Origin: Desulfurobacteriaceae bacterium
Lineage (GTDB): Bacteria > Aquificota > Aquificia > Desulfurobacteriales > Desulfurobacteriaceae
Direction: 5' to 3'
DNA length: 64,000 nt
Assembly (NCBI GenBank): GCA_026987115.1
Contig: JALSNF010000036.1
Coordinates: 31,430 to 95,429, forward strand
Position 1 is the stretch's first letter. Every line of letters starts with the position of its first letter. Positions 1 through 10,749 of the stretch are shown here, piece after piece. Under the pieces are notes generated by a model. It worked only from the letters and a program-made list of their open reading frames with translations, had not been told where the DNA came from and searched no databases. The translations under genes and the position numbers were made by a program.

Positions 1-375
1 TCCTTTGGATTTAAGTACGGAGTTCCTCAAAGTGCAGACAACGTTTTTGACGTAAGGTTCCTTCCAAACCCCCACTTTGTCCCAGAGCTCAAGAGTAAAA
101 CAGGGATGGACAAGGAAGTTATTGACTACATAATGAAGTTTAAAGAGTCAAAGGAAACTTTAGAAAAGATATTTGACCTAATTAAACTTACTCTTCCCTT
201 CTACGAAAAGGAGGGAAAGTCTTACATTACCTACGCAGTAGGCTGCACCGGAGGACAACACCGCTCAGTTGCATTTGTAGAGCTCCTTGCAGAGAAAACA
301 GCAAAGGAGTTCCCGGAATATCAGATATTCGTTGAACACAGGGAGCAGAAAGAGAGACGGAAATTATCAGGCTAA
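1..375 (+). CDS. rapZ: RNase adapter protein RapZ, C-terminal part (5' truncated by window edge)
   Basis: Frame 1 open from base 1: [26 protein letters not shown]...[17 protein letters not shown]...H, typical RapZ/YvcJ C-terminus. Confidence 0.93.
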   Translation, partial: SFGFKYGVPQSADNVFDVRFLPNPHFVPELKSKTGMDKEVIDYIMKFKESKETLEKIFDLIKLTLPFYEKEGKSYITYAVGCTGGQHRSVAFVELLAEKTAKEFPEYQIFVEHREQKERRKLSG

Positions 376-885
376 CTTCTGCTCCTTTTCTTCCGTTGTA
401 AAGAAGGCTACTGCAAGGACAATCCAACCTATCCAAGCAACGAGGGCACCGATAAGAATTATCGTAAGTACAGTTCCCCAAAAGAGGAGCTTTCCTCCCC
501 AGCTAAAAAGGTCATTACCGGTTAAGGAAGCCATTTCAACGAAAACCTTCTTCATAAAGCTGGAACCTACGATTGAAAGAACGTAAGAAACAAAAAAGGC
601 CAGGATTAAGAGAATACCGCTAACACTGCTACCGTTGTGCATAGCGCTTATTAAACTCCCTATTCCAAAAAGTAATGCAATAAGAGTGCCTACTATGTAA
701 ACTACTATACCCCTTACAAAATCTTTAAAGAGGACATCTGCTTTTAAGTATTCAGAGGCTTTCTTTACAGATGTGAGGATAAGAATAAAACCGACAAGGG
801 CAAAGACAAAGCCGATATAAGGAATAAAGCTTAAGGCTATAAAGATACTTCCAAGCCCCCCAAGTACTTTTACGCTACTATCCAC
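367..885 (-). CDS. DUF996-like integral membrane protein
   Basis: Hydrophobic multi-[44 protein letters not shown] resembles DUF996; convergent overlap with rapZ. Confidence 0.7.
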   Translation of the reverse strand: MDSSVKVLGGLGSIFIALSFIPYIGFVFALVGFILILTSVKKASEYLKADVLFKDFVRGIVVYIVGTLIALLFGIGSLISAMHNGSSVSGILLILAFFVSYVLSIVGSSFMKKVFVEMASLTGNDLFSWGGKLLFWGTVLTIILIGALVAWIGWIVLAVAFFTTEEKEQKLA

Positions 886-918
886 CCTCTACCTCCTATC
901 CTAATATCTTTATATCTT

Positions 919-2514
919 CTATTCTTTATCTTCTAAACTCAATTTATACTTAAAAGCGTCTGCAAGTGCAAGCCAAGAGGCCTCAATTACGTTTGGGGAA
1001 ACTCCTACAGTCCCCCACTTCCTCCTACCGTCTGTTGATTCTATTAAAACTCTGGGAGAAGCTTGAGTGCCTGCAGTTTCGTTTAATATCCTAACTTTGT
1101 AGTCTGTAAGCTTCACCTCTTTAATTGAGGGGTAGAACTTCTCTAAAGCTTTCCTTAAAGCCTTATCTAAAGCCTCAACAGGGCCCCTTCCCTCTGCAGC
1201 GGTGTGCTCAAACCTCTCTTTAAAACCCTTTTTCCTCGCTATCTCTTCGGGTATTTCAACCTTAATAGTAGCCTCTGCGTAGGCTTCCTCGTCCTCAGAG
1301 CGTTTCTCGGTTAAAACCCTAAAACCTTTTAGCTCAAAGTATTTCTTTCCTTTACCTAAAGCTTCCCTTAAAAGGAGTTCAAAAGAAGCTTCAGCTCCCT
1401 CAAACTGGTAGCCTTGAGCTTCCAACTCTTTTATCCTCTTTAGAATTTCCCTTACCTCGGGAGCTCCCTTATCTAACTCTATTCCAAATTCTTTAGCTTT
1501 ACTAACTATGTTACTCCTTCCTGAAAGCTCAGAGACGACAATCTTCCTCTTGTTTCCAACAACTTCAGGTTTAACGTGCTCGTAAAGTTCTGAAGACTTC
1601 TCTACGGCAGAGACGTGAACTCCGGCCTTGTGGGCAAAGGCGTTCTCCCCAACGTAAGGAAGATTTAAAGGATGGGGACGGTTTGAAAGCTCAGAAACGA
1701 GCCTTGATACCTTATAGAGCTTCTTTAAGTTCTCTTTCGGTATAGATTCCACTTTCATTTTTAAAACCAAGTTGGGAATTATTGAACAAAGGTTTGCATT
1801 ACCGGTCCTCTCTCCAAGTCCGTTAATGGTCCCCTGAACCTGAACGGCTCCTTTCTTAACGGCAATTAAGGAGTTAACAACGGCCATGTCAGAGTCGTTG
1901 TGGGCGTGAATTCCTATAGGAGCTCCAACCTCCTTTAAAACGGCGTCTAAAATCTCTTCTACCTCGTACCAGAGGGTGCCTCCGTTAGTATCACACAAAA
2001 CCAAACAGTCTGCTCCGGCTTCTTGAGCTACCTTTAGAGTCTTTAAAGCGTACTCCGGGTTTGACTTATAACCGTCAAAAAAGTGCTCCGCGTCAAAAAA
2101 GACCTGGTCAAAATACTTTTTTAAGTAGGAAATAGTAGTGCCTATAAGCTCTAAGTTCTCATCTAAGCTTACGCCTAAGCCTTTAACGGCGTGAGCATCC
2201 CAAGACTTACCGAAAATAGTAACGGCAGGAACTTCGGTTTTCACAAGCTGTTGAATGTTAGGGTCCTCTTCTACTTTTACACCTTTCCTCTTCGTTGAAG
2301 AGAAAGCAACTATTTTTGAGTTCTTTAGAGAAAGCCCCTTTACAGCCTCAAAATAGGCAAGGTCTTTAGGGTTTGAGCCTGGCCAACCACCCTCTATGTA
2401 GTGAATGCCTAAATCGTCAAGGGCTAAAGTTATCCTTAGCTTATCCTCAAGGGAGAAAGAGACTCCCTTAGTCTGGGCTCCGTCCCTTAAGGTAGTATCG
2501 TAAATGTAAACCAT
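919..2514 (-). CDS. cimA: (R)-citramalate synthase (alpha-IPMS/HMGL family)
   Basis: [43 protein letters not shown]-terminal LeuA dimer-like domain; about 530 aa. Confidence 0.9.
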   Translation of the reverse strand: MVYIYDTTLRDGAQTKGVSFSLEDKLRITLALDDLGIHYIEGGWPGSNPKDLAYFEAVKGLSLKNSKIVAFSSTKRKGVKVEEDPNIQQLVKTEVPAVTIFGKSWDAHAVKGLGVSLDENLELIGTTISYLKKYFDQVFFDAEHFFDGYKSNPEYALKTLKVAQEAGADCLVLCDTNGGTLWYEVEEILDAVLKEVGAPIGIHAHNDSDMAVVNSLIAVKKGAVQVQGTINGLGERTGNANLCSIIPNLVLKMKVESIPKENLKKLYKVSRLVSELSNRPHPLNLPYVGENAFAHKAGVHVSAVEKSSELYEHVKPEVVGNKRKIVVSELSGRSNIVSKAKEFGIELDKGAPEVREILKRIKELEAQGYQFEGAEASFELLLREALGKGKKYFELKGFRVLTEKRSEDEEAYAEATIKVEIPEEIARKKGFKERFEHTAAEGRGPVEALDKALRKALEKFYPSIKEVKLTDYKVRILNETAGTQASPRVLIESTDGRRKWGTVGVSPNVIEASWLALADAFKYKLSLEDKE

Positions 2515-2532
2515 AGACCTACCTCTAAAAGG

Positions 2533-3777
2533 TTATACCTCAGAATTTATGGAGCTCCCCCTCTCTTTGTCCAAGTTAAAGGCTTCGTGAAGAACCCTAA
2601 CTGCAAGCTCTGTAAACTTTTCATCTACTATACAGGAAATCTTTATCTCTGAAGTTGAAATCATAATTATGTTTATCCCGTACTTTGCTAAAGTCTCAAA
2701 AACCCTACCTGCAACTCCAGCGTGGCTCCTCATCCCCAAACCAACAACGGAAACTTTTGCTATCTTATCGTCCCTTATTACCTCCTTGGCTCCAATCTCT
2801 TTGGCTATACTCTTAGTAATCTTCTCAGCTTTTGGAGCATCGTTTTTATCAACGGTAAAGGATATATCGGTAAAGCCGTCAACAGAAACGTTCTGGACAA
2901 TCATATCAACGGGGATGTTAGCTTCTGCCAAGGCGTCAAAGAGCTTTGCAGCAATTCCCGGCTTATCTGGAACTTTTACAACGGTTATCCTGGCCTCGTT
3001 CTTGTTGTGAGCAATACCCCTTACAACAACTCGCTCCATAGTCTCGTCTTCCTCCTTTATGAGGGTTCCTTCATCATGAGTAAAGGTACTCCTAACCCTT
3101 AACGGAACTCTGTACTTCATGGCAAACTCAACTGAACGAATTTGAAGGACTTTAGCTCCCAAAGAGGCAAGCTCAAGCATCTCTTCGTAAGAGAGAACGG
3201 GAATCCTCTTTGCCTCGGGAACTATCCTCGGGTCTGCCGTATAGACCCCGTCAACGTCAGTATAGATGTCGCACCTGTCGGCCTTTAAAGCAGCAGCAAG
3301 GGCTACGGCTGAAGTATCGGAACCTCCCCTACCTAAGGTCGTTATCTCCCCTTCCTCAGTTATACCTTGAAAGCCGGTTATTATTACTATCTTACCTTCC
3401 TTTAAGTGTCTTAAGATTCTGTTAACGTCTATCTCTAAAATCCTTGCCTTTGTAAAGGCCTTATCCGTTTTTATGCCCGCCTGCCATCCGGAAAGGGCTA
3501 CGGCTGGATGGCCTAGGTGGTTTAAGGTTATTGAAAGAAGCCCTGCAGATACCTGCTCTCCGGTAGAGACAACAAAGTCCATGTCCCTTTCGTTTGGCTC
3601 AGAGGTTATAGACTTTACAAGGTTTATTAGTCTGTCAGTCTCTCCAGCCATCGCCGATACAACAACAACAACCTCGTTTCCCCTCTCCTTTTCCTCTAAA
3701 ACCCTCTTTGCAACGTGCCTTATCCTCTCTATTGAACCCATAGAGGTACCGCCGAACTTCTGGACAATTAAAGCCAT
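2533..3777 (-). CDS. lysC: aspartate kinase with ACT domains
   Basis: [46 protein letters not shown]; two C-terminal ACT repeats. Confidence 0.96.
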   Translation of the reverse strand: MALIVQKFGGTSMGSIERIRHVAKRVLEEKERGNEVVVVVSAMAGETDRLINLVKSITSEPNERDMDFVVSTGEQVSAGLLSITLNHLGHPAVALSGWQAGIKTDKAFTKARILEIDVNRILRHLKEGKIVIITGFQGITEEGEITTLGRGGSDTSAVALAAALKADRCDIYTDVDGVYTADPRIVPEAKRIPVLSYEEMLELASLGAKVLQIRSVEFAMKYRVPLRVRSTFTHDEGTLIKEEDETMERVVVRGIAHNKNEARITVVKVPDKPGIAAKLFDALAEANIPVDMIVQNVSVDGFTDISFTVDKNDAPKAEKITKSIAKEIGAKEVIRDDKIAKVSVVGLGMRSHAGVAGRVFETLAKYGINIIMISTSEIKISCIVDEKFTELAVRVLHEAFNLDKERGSSINSEV

Positions 3778-3820
3778 TTAGTTTCCTCCAAAAGGGAGAG
3801 TTTGAGGGTTGAATTATAGG

Positions 3821-4837
3821 CTATTTTAAAACCTCAAGGGGATTTATGTTATAGGTTTTTCCGTTATAGACTTTCGTTATGTTAAAGTACAAGCCGCTCC
3901 TACCCCAAATACCGCTAACTCCGGCAGTGCCTATAACTTGTCCCCTTTTAACGACTTGATTTTCTTTAACAAATATTTTGTCTAAGTTGGCATATATGGT
4001 CTGGTAGCCCTGGGGATGTTGAATTATTATTAAGTTTCCGTAAGCCTTAAGCATATTAGGCTTTTTACCGGCAAACTTTACAATTCCAGTCTCGGCAGCT
4101 TTAACGGGAGCTCCAACTCTACTAAGTATAAATATCCCCGGATAGCCGTCCTGTCTTATGGTTGGGTCAACCCTTCCGTCTAAGGGGAACCTGAAAGATA
4201 TAGGCCTGTTAAGTTTTAAAACGTCCTTGTAGCCTACGAGTATCTTTAACCTCTGGCCTACCCTTAAAAGGTAAGGTCTCCTTAAGTGGTTTTCTCTGAT
4301 TATTACTCTCGGAGAGACCCTAAACTTTTTAGCTATTTTTAAAACAGAGTCTCCCCTTTTAACTCTATAATACTTGTATATTGGAACTTTCGTTAAACCA
4401 TTAGGGACAAAGAGAGGGGAATTTTCGGTTTTTGAAAAACGGGAAGGAGTTTTAAAACTTGAAATCAGCTTTGGAACTAAAAGCTTTTGGCCTACATAAA
4501 TGGTATTTCTCCTTAGGTGATTTAACCTTCTAAGCTCCCTTACGGTAGTCTTAAACCTCTTGGCTATTTTGGAAAGGCTGTCTCCCCTTTTTACCCTGTA
4601 GGTTGTGAGAGCTCTAGTGAAAGAGCGTTTAGATTTTGTTGGGATTAAAAGTCTCTGACCGACGAATATCCTACTTGAGGAAAGTCTGTTGACCCTCTTT
4701 ATCTCTTTTACCGTAGTTTTAAACTTTCTAGCTATTTTTACTAAACTATCCCCTCTTTTTACTTTATAGTAAAAGTTGGCAAAGGAATTACTTCCAAAGA
4801 GAAGCAAAAGGCTAATAAAGAATATAAAAGTCCTCAT
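3821..4837 (-). CDS. LysM (three repeats) plus M23-type peptidoglycan endopeptidase-like protein, secreted
   Basis: N-terminal signal peptide, three YxVKRGDSxxKIAxxF LysM repeats, C-terminal murein hydrolase activator-like fold. Confidence 0.88.
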   Translation of the reverse strand: MRTFIFFISLLLLFGSNSFANFYYKVKRGDSLVKIARKFKTTVKEIKRVNRLSSSRIFVGQRLLIPTKSKRSFTRALTTYRVKRGDSLSKIAKRFKTTVRELRRLNHLRRNTIYVGQKLLVPKLISSFKTPSRFSKTENSPLFVPNGLTKVPIYKYYRVKRGDSVLKIAKKFRVSPRVIIRENHLRRPYLLRVGQRLKILVGYKDVLKLNRPISFRFPLDGRVDPTIRQDGYPGIFILSRVGAPVKAAETGIVKFAGKKPNMLKAYGNLIIIQHPQGYQTIYANLDKIFVKENQVVKRGQVIGTAGVSGIWGRSGLYFNITKVYNGKTYNINPLEVLK

Positions 4838-5105
4838 ACTCTCCCCTTGGTTCCAAAAAGTGATAATCTACCTTTTCCACTTTGGCAAAGAAAGGTCCTT
4901 TTTGAAGCTCCTTTAAAAGGCTTAAAAGTTTCTCTTCTTCTCCTTCAGCGTAAAACTCCACCCTTCCATCAGGAAGGTTTTTAACGTAGCCTTTAAGGTC
5001 CAACTCTTTAGCTTTTCTCCTGGTAAAAGCCCTATAGCCTACTCCCTGAACTATTCCAGAAACAAACCCGTGAACAGCCTTTTTAGCCATATCCACTCTC
5101 TTCAA
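4812..5105 (-). CDS. acylphosphatase (start possibly at 5090)
   Basis: AVHGFVSGIVQGVGYRAFTRRKAKELDLKGYVKNLPDGRVEFYAEG. Confidence 0.93.
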   Translation of the reverse strand: MKRVDMAKKAVHGFVSGIVQGVGYRAFTRRKAKELDLKGYVKNLPDGRVEFYAEGEEEKLLSLLKELQKGPFFAKVEKVDYHFLEPRGEYEDFYILY

Positions 5106-5829
5106 GCTCTCTTAAAGTGTTATTAAAACCGAAATTAACAGTTTTCTCTATCTCTTTAAAAGAGAGGAAGCCTTCCCTAAACTTATGGTTTACAATAATA
5201 TCACAGTAAGGCAACCTCCTTTCTTGAGTTTCAACCAAGGAAGCACAAACGGTGCGTAAAGTAATCTCCCTTATTGAATCTAAGGAACTACCTTTATAAC
5301 TAAACAGAACTCTTGAACACACGTTAAGCTCTACCCCAAAAGCCTTTCCCATCTCTGCAGGAAGAGAGTTCCTGACTCCCCCGTCTATGTAAAACTCCCC
5401 ACCAACTTTCCAAGGGGAGAAAAGGGGAGGTATAGAGCAGGAAGCAGTTATAAGCTCTGCAGCAGGTCCGCTCCTTTTAAACTCACACTTTAAAGTCCGA
5501 AGGTTTACAACTGTAAGGCCAAAAGGGATTTTAAACTCTTCTATATCTTTATCCCCTAAAAGCTCCTTTAAGGCCCTGTAGAGCCCGTCAAGTTTAAAGA
5601 GAGCTCCCCTCAAGGAGGGGGAAGCCAACTTATACCAGCTATATTTTTTAGCTATTTCAAGTAGCTCATCTGGGGAGTAGCCTGCACAGTAAAGCCCACC
5701 TATAAGGGCTCCCGCACTTGCTCCGCAGACGAAAGAGGGAGGCAACCCTTTATACTCTAAAGCCTTAAGGAAACCAATATGGACAACTCCCTTAACAAAA
5801 CCCCCCGAGAGGGTCGCAGATACCTTCAT
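5083..5829 (-). CDS. patatin-like phospholipase family protein
   Basis: LSGGFVKGVVHIGFLKALE, GASAGALIGGLYCAG (GxSxG), YIDGGVRNSLP (DGG). Confidence 0.92.
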   Translation of the reverse strand: MKVSATLSGGFVKGVVHIGFLKALEYKGLPPSFVCGASAGALIGGLYCAGYSPDELLEIAKKYSWYKLASPSLRGALFKLDGLYRALKELLGDKDIEEFKIPFGLTVVNLRTLKCEFKRSGPAAELITASCSIPPLFSPWKVGGEFYIDGGVRNSLPAEMGKAFGVELNVCSRVLFSYKGSSLDSIREITLRTVCASLVETQERRLPYCDIIVNHKFREGFLSFKEIEKTVNFGFNNTLRELEESGYG

Positions 5830-6521
5830 TAGAACTCTAACTCGTCTCCAGGCTGGAGAATTTCCACCTTTACGCCCCGTGCCTGTGCAAGTCTCTTAAA
5901 GTCCTCAGGCTCCGCATCAATAATAGGCCAGGTTTTAAAGTGCATAGGTATTGCAATTTCAGGCTTTATCATCTCTGCGGCAATTGCAGCATCCCTAACG
6001 TCCATAGTAAAGTTGCCACCTATGGGTAGTAAAGCAACATAAACATCTTCGTACTTTCCAAGGAGCTCCATGTCGGCAATTAAGCCAGTATCTCCTGCGT
6101 GGTAAACGCTCTTTCCTTCAACCTCTATTAAAACTCCACAGGGATTACCAAGGGTAATTACCCTGTCTTCCTCTATTACCGAAGAGCCGTGAGCTGCGGG
6201 AACGAGTTTTACCCTTCCAAAGGGGAACTTATAGGAGCCTCCAATGTGCATAGCGTGGATGTTGTTAACTCCTTTTAAGTTGCAGTACTGACAGACCTCA
6301 AAAATGGAGACAATAGTTGCACCTGTTCTCTTTGCTATATCTATCGCATCTCCCAAGTGGTCTCCGTGAGCGTGGGTAACGAAAATGTAGTTAAGCTCAT
6401 TAAAGTCTTCAGGTTTAGCTATCTTCCAAGGATTACCGGTTAGAAATGGGTCTATAAGTGCCTTTATCCCTTCTCCTTCAAGGTAATATGTTGAATGACC
6501 TAAGTACCAAAGCTTTGCCAT
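5829..6521 (-). CDS. metal-dependent hydrolase, UPF0173/metallo-beta-lactamase fold
   Basis: YLGHSTYYLEGEGIKALIDPFLTGNP, THAHGDHLGDAIDIA, YHAGDTGL. Confidence 0.92.
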   Translation of the reverse strand: MAKLWYLGHSTYYLEGEGIKALIDPFLTGNPWKIAKPEDFNELNYIFVTHAHGDHLGDAIDIAKRTGATIVSIFEVCQYCNLKGVNNIHAMHIGGSYKFPFGRVKLVPAAHGSSVIEEDRVITLGNPCGVLIEVEGKSVYHAGDTGLIADMELLGKYEDVYVALLPIGGNFTMDVRDAAIAAEMIKPEIAIPMHFKTWPIIDAEPEDFKRLAQARGVKVEILQPGDELEF

Positions 6522-6531
6522 CTCTCCTCTC

Positions 6532-6885
6532 CTAAAGCTGTTTTATTAACTTGGGAATGAGAGACTTAACCTTAAATCTAACCCTACCGTAAAGGGGACT
6601 GTTTTTAGCAACGACTATTAAGTAGGTATCGTTTACCAGCTTATAGACGAAAAACTGGTAATTACGGGAAAAGAGTAGCATTTCTTTAAGCTCATCCTCC
6701 TCAACTGTCTCCTCAATGAACTCACAAAGGGCGTTTACAGGGTTAACGAGCTGAGTTGCAACCTCTTCTATGTCAATAGACAGGTCTTTCTCGTACTTAT
6801 AGACTATTATCCCCTCCTCATCTACGACAACCGCAGATTCCACCTCAGGGTTTTTCTCTACAAGCTCTTTTAAAAGCTCTTCCAT
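6532..6885 (-). CDS. Roadblock/LC7-like small protein (putative)
   Basis: VESAVVVDEEGIIVYKYEKDLSIDIEEVATQLVNP... consistent with Roadblock/LC7 fold. Confidence 0.55.
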   Translation of the reverse strand: MEELLKELVEKNPEVESAVVVDEEGIIVYKYEKDLSIDIEEVATQLVNPVNALCEFIEETVEEDELKEMLLFSRNYQFFVYKLVNDTYLIVVAKNSPLYGRVRFKVKSLIPKLIKQL

Positions 6886-6893
6886 TCCCCCTC

Positions 6894-7910
6894 CTATATT
6901 AGACCCTTTTCCACAAGGAGCTCAGCTATCTGAACAGCGTTTAAGGCAGCCCCTTTCCTAAGGTTGTCCCCAACTATCCACAGGTTAAGTCCGTTTTCTA
7001 TTGTATCATCTTCCCTTATCCTTCCAACAAGAACTTCATCCTTACCTGCCACATCAACGGGAGTAGGGTAAATTAGGTTTTTAAAGTCGTCAACAACTTT
7101 TACCCCCGGAGCTCCCTTTAAAACCTCCCTTGCCTCTTGAGCACTTATAGGTCTTTCAAACTCAATGTTAACTGCCTCACTATGACCTACAAAGACGGGA
7201 ACCCTAACGCAGGTTGGAGAAACCTTTATTGAGTCATCGTGCATTATCTTCTTAGTCTCGTTTACCATCTTAAGCTCTTCTCTGGTATAACCGCTCTCAA
7301 AGAACTTATCTATGTGGGGAACACAGTTAAAAGCTATCTGTTTAGGTATTTTCCTTGGTGGTGGAACCTCTCTACCTTCAAGAACCGCCCTTGTTTGCTC
7401 TCTTAACTCCTCAATAGCTTCAGCACCTGCACCGGAAACAGCTTGGTAAGTTGATACAACCACCCTCTTTATCTTAGCAACGTCGTGAAGGGGCTTTAAG
7501 ACAACGACCATTTGGATTGTTGAGCAGTTAGGATTGGCTATTATCCCCTTGTGCCACTCAACGTCCTCAGGGTTAACCTCTGGAACTACTAGAGGAACCT
7601 CCTTTTCCATCCTAAAGGCAGAGCTGTTGTCTATTACAACTGCCCCTCTCTTAACGGCTTCAGGGGCAAACTCTTTACTCCTGTCTCCTCCGGCAGAGAA
7701 TAGAGCTATGTCAACTCCTTCAAAACTTTCAGGGCGGAGCTCCTGAACAACGACCTCCTCACCTTTAAACTGCAACCTCTTACCTGCAGAACGCCTTGAA
7801 GCAAGAGCAACCAACTTCTTAACGGGGAAGTTCCTTTGCTCAAGAGTTTTTATCATCTCTCTTCCAACAGCTCCGGTAGCTCCTACAACAGCAACCACAT
7901 ACTCTTTCAT
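6894..7910 (-). CDS. asd: aspartate-semialdehyde dehydrogenase
   Basis: VAVVGATGAVGREMIKTLEQRNFPV, ANPNCSTIQMVVVLKPLHD, STYQAVSGAG. Confidence 0.97.
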   Translation of the reverse strand: MKEYVVAVVGATGAVGREMIKTLEQRNFPVKKLVALASRRSAGKRLQFKGEEVVVQELRPESFEGVDIALFSAGGDRSKEFAPEAVKRGAVVIDNSSAFRMEKEVPLVVPEVNPEDVEWHKGIIANPNCSTIQMVVVLKPLHDVAKIKRVVVSTYQAVSGAGAEAIEELREQTRAVLEGREVPPPRKIPKQIAFNCVPHIDKFFESGYTREELKMVNETKKIMHDDSIKVSPTCVRVPVFVGHSEAVNIEFERPISAQEAREVLKGAPGVKVVDDFKNLIYPTPVDVAGKDEVLVGRIREDDTIENGLNLWIVGDNLRKGAALNAVQIAELLVEKGLI

Positions 7911-7920
7911 AACTTACCCC

Positions 7921-9000
7921 TTAAAGACTTTTAACCTCTTCTGCTATTAAATCTCCCATCTCCTCGGTGGATACCAACTTACATCCTTCAGAGTAGATGT
8001 CCCTAGTCCTGTAGCCCTTTGAGAGAACCTTTCTAACTGCAGTATCTATAGCTTCCTCAACTTCAGGCATGTTAAAGGAATAGGTAAACATCATTCCAAC
8101 AGAGTTAATCGTAGCTATGGGGTTTGCAATGTTCTGACCTGCAATGTCAGGAGCAGAGCCGTGGATAGGCTCGTAAAGACCTATCTTACCTCCAATTGAG
8201 GCAGAAGGAAGCATACCCAGAGAGCCAGTTAACATTGCACAAGCGTCAGAGAGTATATCCCCAAACATATTTGTAGTAACTATAACGTCAAACTGTTTAG
8301 GCCACCTTATAATCTGCATTGCAGCGTTATCAACGTACATGTGGTTAAGCTCAACGTCCTCATATTCTTTATGCACCCTCTCAACAACTTCCCTCCACAA
8401 AACGGTAGCCTCAAGGACATTTGCCTTATCTACGCTTGTTAACTTCTTCCTCCTCTTCCTGGCAACCTCAAAGGCCACTTTAGCTATCCTTTCAACTTCG
8501 TGTTCATAATACCTTAAAGTGTTAATCCCGACCCTCTCTTCTCCGTCAACGAAAATACCTTTGGGAATTCCAAAGTAAATCCCGCTGGTTAACTCCCTGA
8601 CAACCATAATGTCAACGCCTTTAACGACCTCAGCCTTTAAGGTAGAGGCATCTACAAGCTCATCATAAAGCTTTGCAGGCCTTAAGTTTGCAAAGGCATT
8701 AAGGAGTTTCCTCATACCAAGGAGAGCTCTCTCAGGCCTAACTTCAAAGGGGAGGTTATCCCACTTAGGCCCCCCAACGGCCCCGAGTAAAACGGCGTCA
8801 GAAGATAGGATTACCTCTTTTGTCTCCTCAGGGAAGGGAACTCCCGTTTCGTCTATAGCTGCTCCACCTATTAAGGCGTAAGCGTAGTCAACTTTAAAGC
8901 CGAACTTTTCAGAAACGGCATCCATAACCTTAACAGCCTGCTTAACTATCTCAGGACCTATCCCGTCTCCAGGCAAAACGGCTACCTTAAACTCTTTCAC
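7921..9000 (-). CDS. leuB: 3-isopropylmalate dehydrogenase
   Basis: [55 protein letters not shown]. Confidence 0.97.
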   Translation of the reverse strand: MKEFKVAVLPGDGIGPEIVKQAVKVMDAVSEKFGFKVDYAYALIGGAAIDETGVPFPEETKEVILSSDAVLLGAVGGPKWDNLPFEVRPERALLGMRKLLNAFANLRPAKLYDELVDASTLKAEVVKGVDIMVVRELTSGIYFGIPKGIFVDGEERVGINTLRYYEHEVERIAKVAFEVARKRRKKLTSVDKANVLEATVLWREVVERVHKEYEDVELNHMYVDNAAMQIIRWPKQFDVIVTTNMFGDILSDACAMLTGSLGMLPSASIGGKIGLYEPIHGSAPDIAGQNIANPIATINSVGMMFTYSFNMPEVEEAIDTAVRKVLSKGYRTRDIYSEGCKLVSTEEMGDLIAEEVKSL

Positions 9001-9010
9001 AGCATCCCTC

Positions 9011-9514
9011 CTACTTTAACCCCAATTTCTGCTTTGCATACTCCATAAGACCGCCAGCATCAATAATCTTCCTTATATCACTGGGTATGGGAGTTGCTTT
9101 ATACTCTGTTCCCTTAGTAAGGTTTTTAATCACCCCAGTCTCCGGATTAACTTCCACTATGTCGCCCTCTTCTATCCCTTCCACAGCTTCGGGAGATTCA
9201 AAGATAGGAAGACCTATGTTTATGGCGTTTCTATAGAAAATCCTCGCAAACGACTTTGCAATAACGGCAGAAACGCCAGCAGCCTTAATTGCTATAGGAG
9301 CGTGCTCCCTTGAAGAGCCACAGCCAAAGTTCTTACCAGCAACTATAACATCTCCAGGCTTTACTTTTTCAGGGAACTTTGGGTCGGCATCTTCCATAAC
9401 GTGCTTTGCAAGCTCTTTAGGGTCGGAAGTGTTTAAATACCTGGCAGGAATTATCTCATCAGTGTTTATGTCGTCTCCAAACTTAAAAGCTCTTCCCTTT
9501 AAAACTCCTTCCAT
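9011..9514 (-). CDS. leuD: 3-isopropylmalate dehydratase small subunit
   Basis: [49 protein letters not shown]; start moved from the ORF-track start at 9574. Confidence 0.95.
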   Translation of the reverse strand: MEGVLKGRAFKFGDDINTDEIIPARYLNTSDPKELAKHVMEDADPKFPEKVKPGDVIVAGKNFGCGSSREHAPIAIKAAGVSAVIAKSFARIFYRNAINIGLPIFESPEAVEGIEEGDIVEVNPETGVIKNLTKGTEYKATPIPSDIRKIIDAGGLMEYAKQKLGLK

Positions 9515-9630
9515 ACTATCCTCCAAGTCTTTTCTTTGGGGAAATTCTAACAAAAAGGCCGGAAGTTCCAACACTAAGGGATTTAGTGAACTTGATAAAA
9601 GGGAAGAGGGTGAAGTGAAGGGATAGGTAA

Positions 9631-9707
9631 TGGAGCGGGCGACGGGATTCGAACCCGCGACCCTCAGCTTGGAAGGCTGATGCTCTAGCCAGCTGAGCTA
9701 CGCCCGC
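9631..9707 (-). tRNA. tRNA-Gly(TCC)
   Basis: Reverse complement GCGGGCGTAGCTCAGCTGG...CTTCCAA...GCGGGTTCGAATCCCGTCGCCCGCTCCA; encoded CCA. Confidence 0.96.
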
Positions 9708-9711
9708 TTCT

Positions 9712-9788
9712 TGGTTGCGGGGGCGGGATTTGAACCCGCGACCTCCGGGTTATGAGCCCGGCGAGCTACCGGACTGCTCTACCCCGCG
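9712..9788 (-). tRNA. initiator tRNA-fMet(CAT)
   Basis: CGCGGGGTAGAGCAGTCCGG...CCGGGCTCATAACCCGG...GGGTTCAAATCCCGCCCCCGCAACCA; C1/A72 mismatch and three G:C pairs at base of anticodon stem. Confidence 0.95.
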
Positions 9789-9792
9789 CCAG

Positions 9793-9878
9793 TGGTGGAG
9801 GGGGCAGGATTCGAACCTGCGTAGGCGTAAGCCGGCGGATTTACAGTCCGCTGCCTTTGACCACTCGGCCACCCCTCC
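9793..9878 (-). tRNA. tRNA-Tyr(GTA)
   Basis: GGAGGGGTGGCCGAGTGG...GCGGACTGTAAATCCGC, long variable arm, GGTTCGAATCCTGCCCCCTCCACCA. Confidence 0.95.
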
Positions 9879-9883
9879 ACTGC

Positions 9884-9960
9884 TGGTGCCGGCTGAGGGA
9901 ATCGAACCCCCGACCTGGTGATTACAAGTCACCCGCTCTAGCCAGCTGAGCTAAGCCGGC
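9884..9960 (-). tRNA. tRNA-Thr(TGT)
   Basis: GCCGGCTTAGCTCAGCTGG...GTGACTTGTAATCAC...GGGGGTTCGATTCCCTCAGCCGGCACCA. Confidence 0.96.
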
Positions 9961-9978
9961 ACTCTCAAGTGGCAAGAG

Positions 9979-10008
9979 ATAATATAGGAAAGTTGGAGCT
10001 CCTGTCAA
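9979..10008 (-). promoter_or_regulatory. sigma70-type promoter of the Thr-Tyr-fMet-Gly tRNA cluster
   Basis: Minus strand TTGACA (10008-10003), -10 TATTAT (N18) or TATATT (N16), about 20 nt upstream of tRNA-Thr. Confidence 0.6.
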
Positions 10009-10073
10009 CCTTAAAACCTTAAAAGCTGAATTATGTTTACAATTTAATAAACAGCAATTTAAGGAGAATAAGG

Positions 10074-10736
10074 ATGATAGACCTTCACACCCATACATTT
10101 TTCAGCGACGGAGCACTGATACCCAGCGAGCTGGTTAGGAGAGCAGAGGCTTTAGGCTACAGGGCTATAGCTATAACTGACCACGTTGACTATTCAAACT
10201 ATTCCTTCGTTTTAGAAAGGCTTTACTCTACACTGGAAGTCTTAAACGAGAACACTTCAGTAATAGTAATACCGGGAGTTGAAATTACCCACGTTCCCCC
10301 TCTTAAAATACCTGAGCTAATACAAAAGTGTAGGGAAGAAGGGGCAAAGTTGGTGGTGGTTCACGGAGAAACAATTGTAGAGCCTGTTTCTCCCGGAACT
10401 AACGAGGCTGCTATAGAGGGAAAGGCCGACGTACTTGCACATCCAGGCCTCATATCTGAAAGGGAGGTTAAGCTTGCAAGGGAAAATAAAGTATTCCTTG
10501 AGATAACTACAAGGAGAGGGCACAGCATTACAAACGGCCACGTTGCAAAGTTGGCATTAGAGGTAGGAGCAAAACTGGTTATAAATACCGACGCCCACTC
10601 CCCAGGAGACTTAGTAAGCAGGAGCTTTGCACTTAAAGTGGGGCTGGGAGCAGGCCTTTCACTAAAGGAGGTTGAGGAGTGTTTTTCAAACAGCGAAGGG
10701 ATTGTTAAAAGGTTGACTGGAAAAGGAAAACTTTAG
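10074..10736 (+). CDS. histidinol phosphate phosphatase/PHP-domain metal-dependent phosphoesterase
   Basis: MIDLHTHTFFSDGALIPSELVRRAEALGYRAIAITDHVD; PHP motifs. Confidence 0.9.
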   Translation: MIDLHTHTFFSDGALIPSELVRRAEALGYRAIAITDHVDYSNYSFVLERLYSTLEVLNENTSVIVIPGVEITHVPPLKIPELIQKCREEGAKLVVVHGETIVEPVSPGTNEAAIEGKADVLAHPGLISEREVKLARENKVFLEITTRRGHSITNGHVAKLALEVGAKLVINTDAHSPGDLVSRSFALKVGLGAGLSLKEVEECFSNSEGIVKRLTGKGKL

Positions 10737-10749
10737 AAATTTACTATCT

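Noticed and set aside
2669-3781. Plus-strand ORFs 2669..3010, 2722..3102, 3210..3425 and 3473..3781
   Set aside because: Complementary to well-supported lysC on the minus strand; no recognisable domains.
9715-9949. ORFs 9715..9921 +, 9750..9932 - and 9752..9949 + (MRGRDLNPRPPGYEPGELPDC..., MSPASYRTALPRASGGGGRIRTCVGVSRR...)
   Set aside because: They are readings of the tRNA-fMet/Tyr/Thr genes; RDLNPRPPGYEPGELP and RIRTCVGV-type peptides are known tRNA-antisense artefacts.
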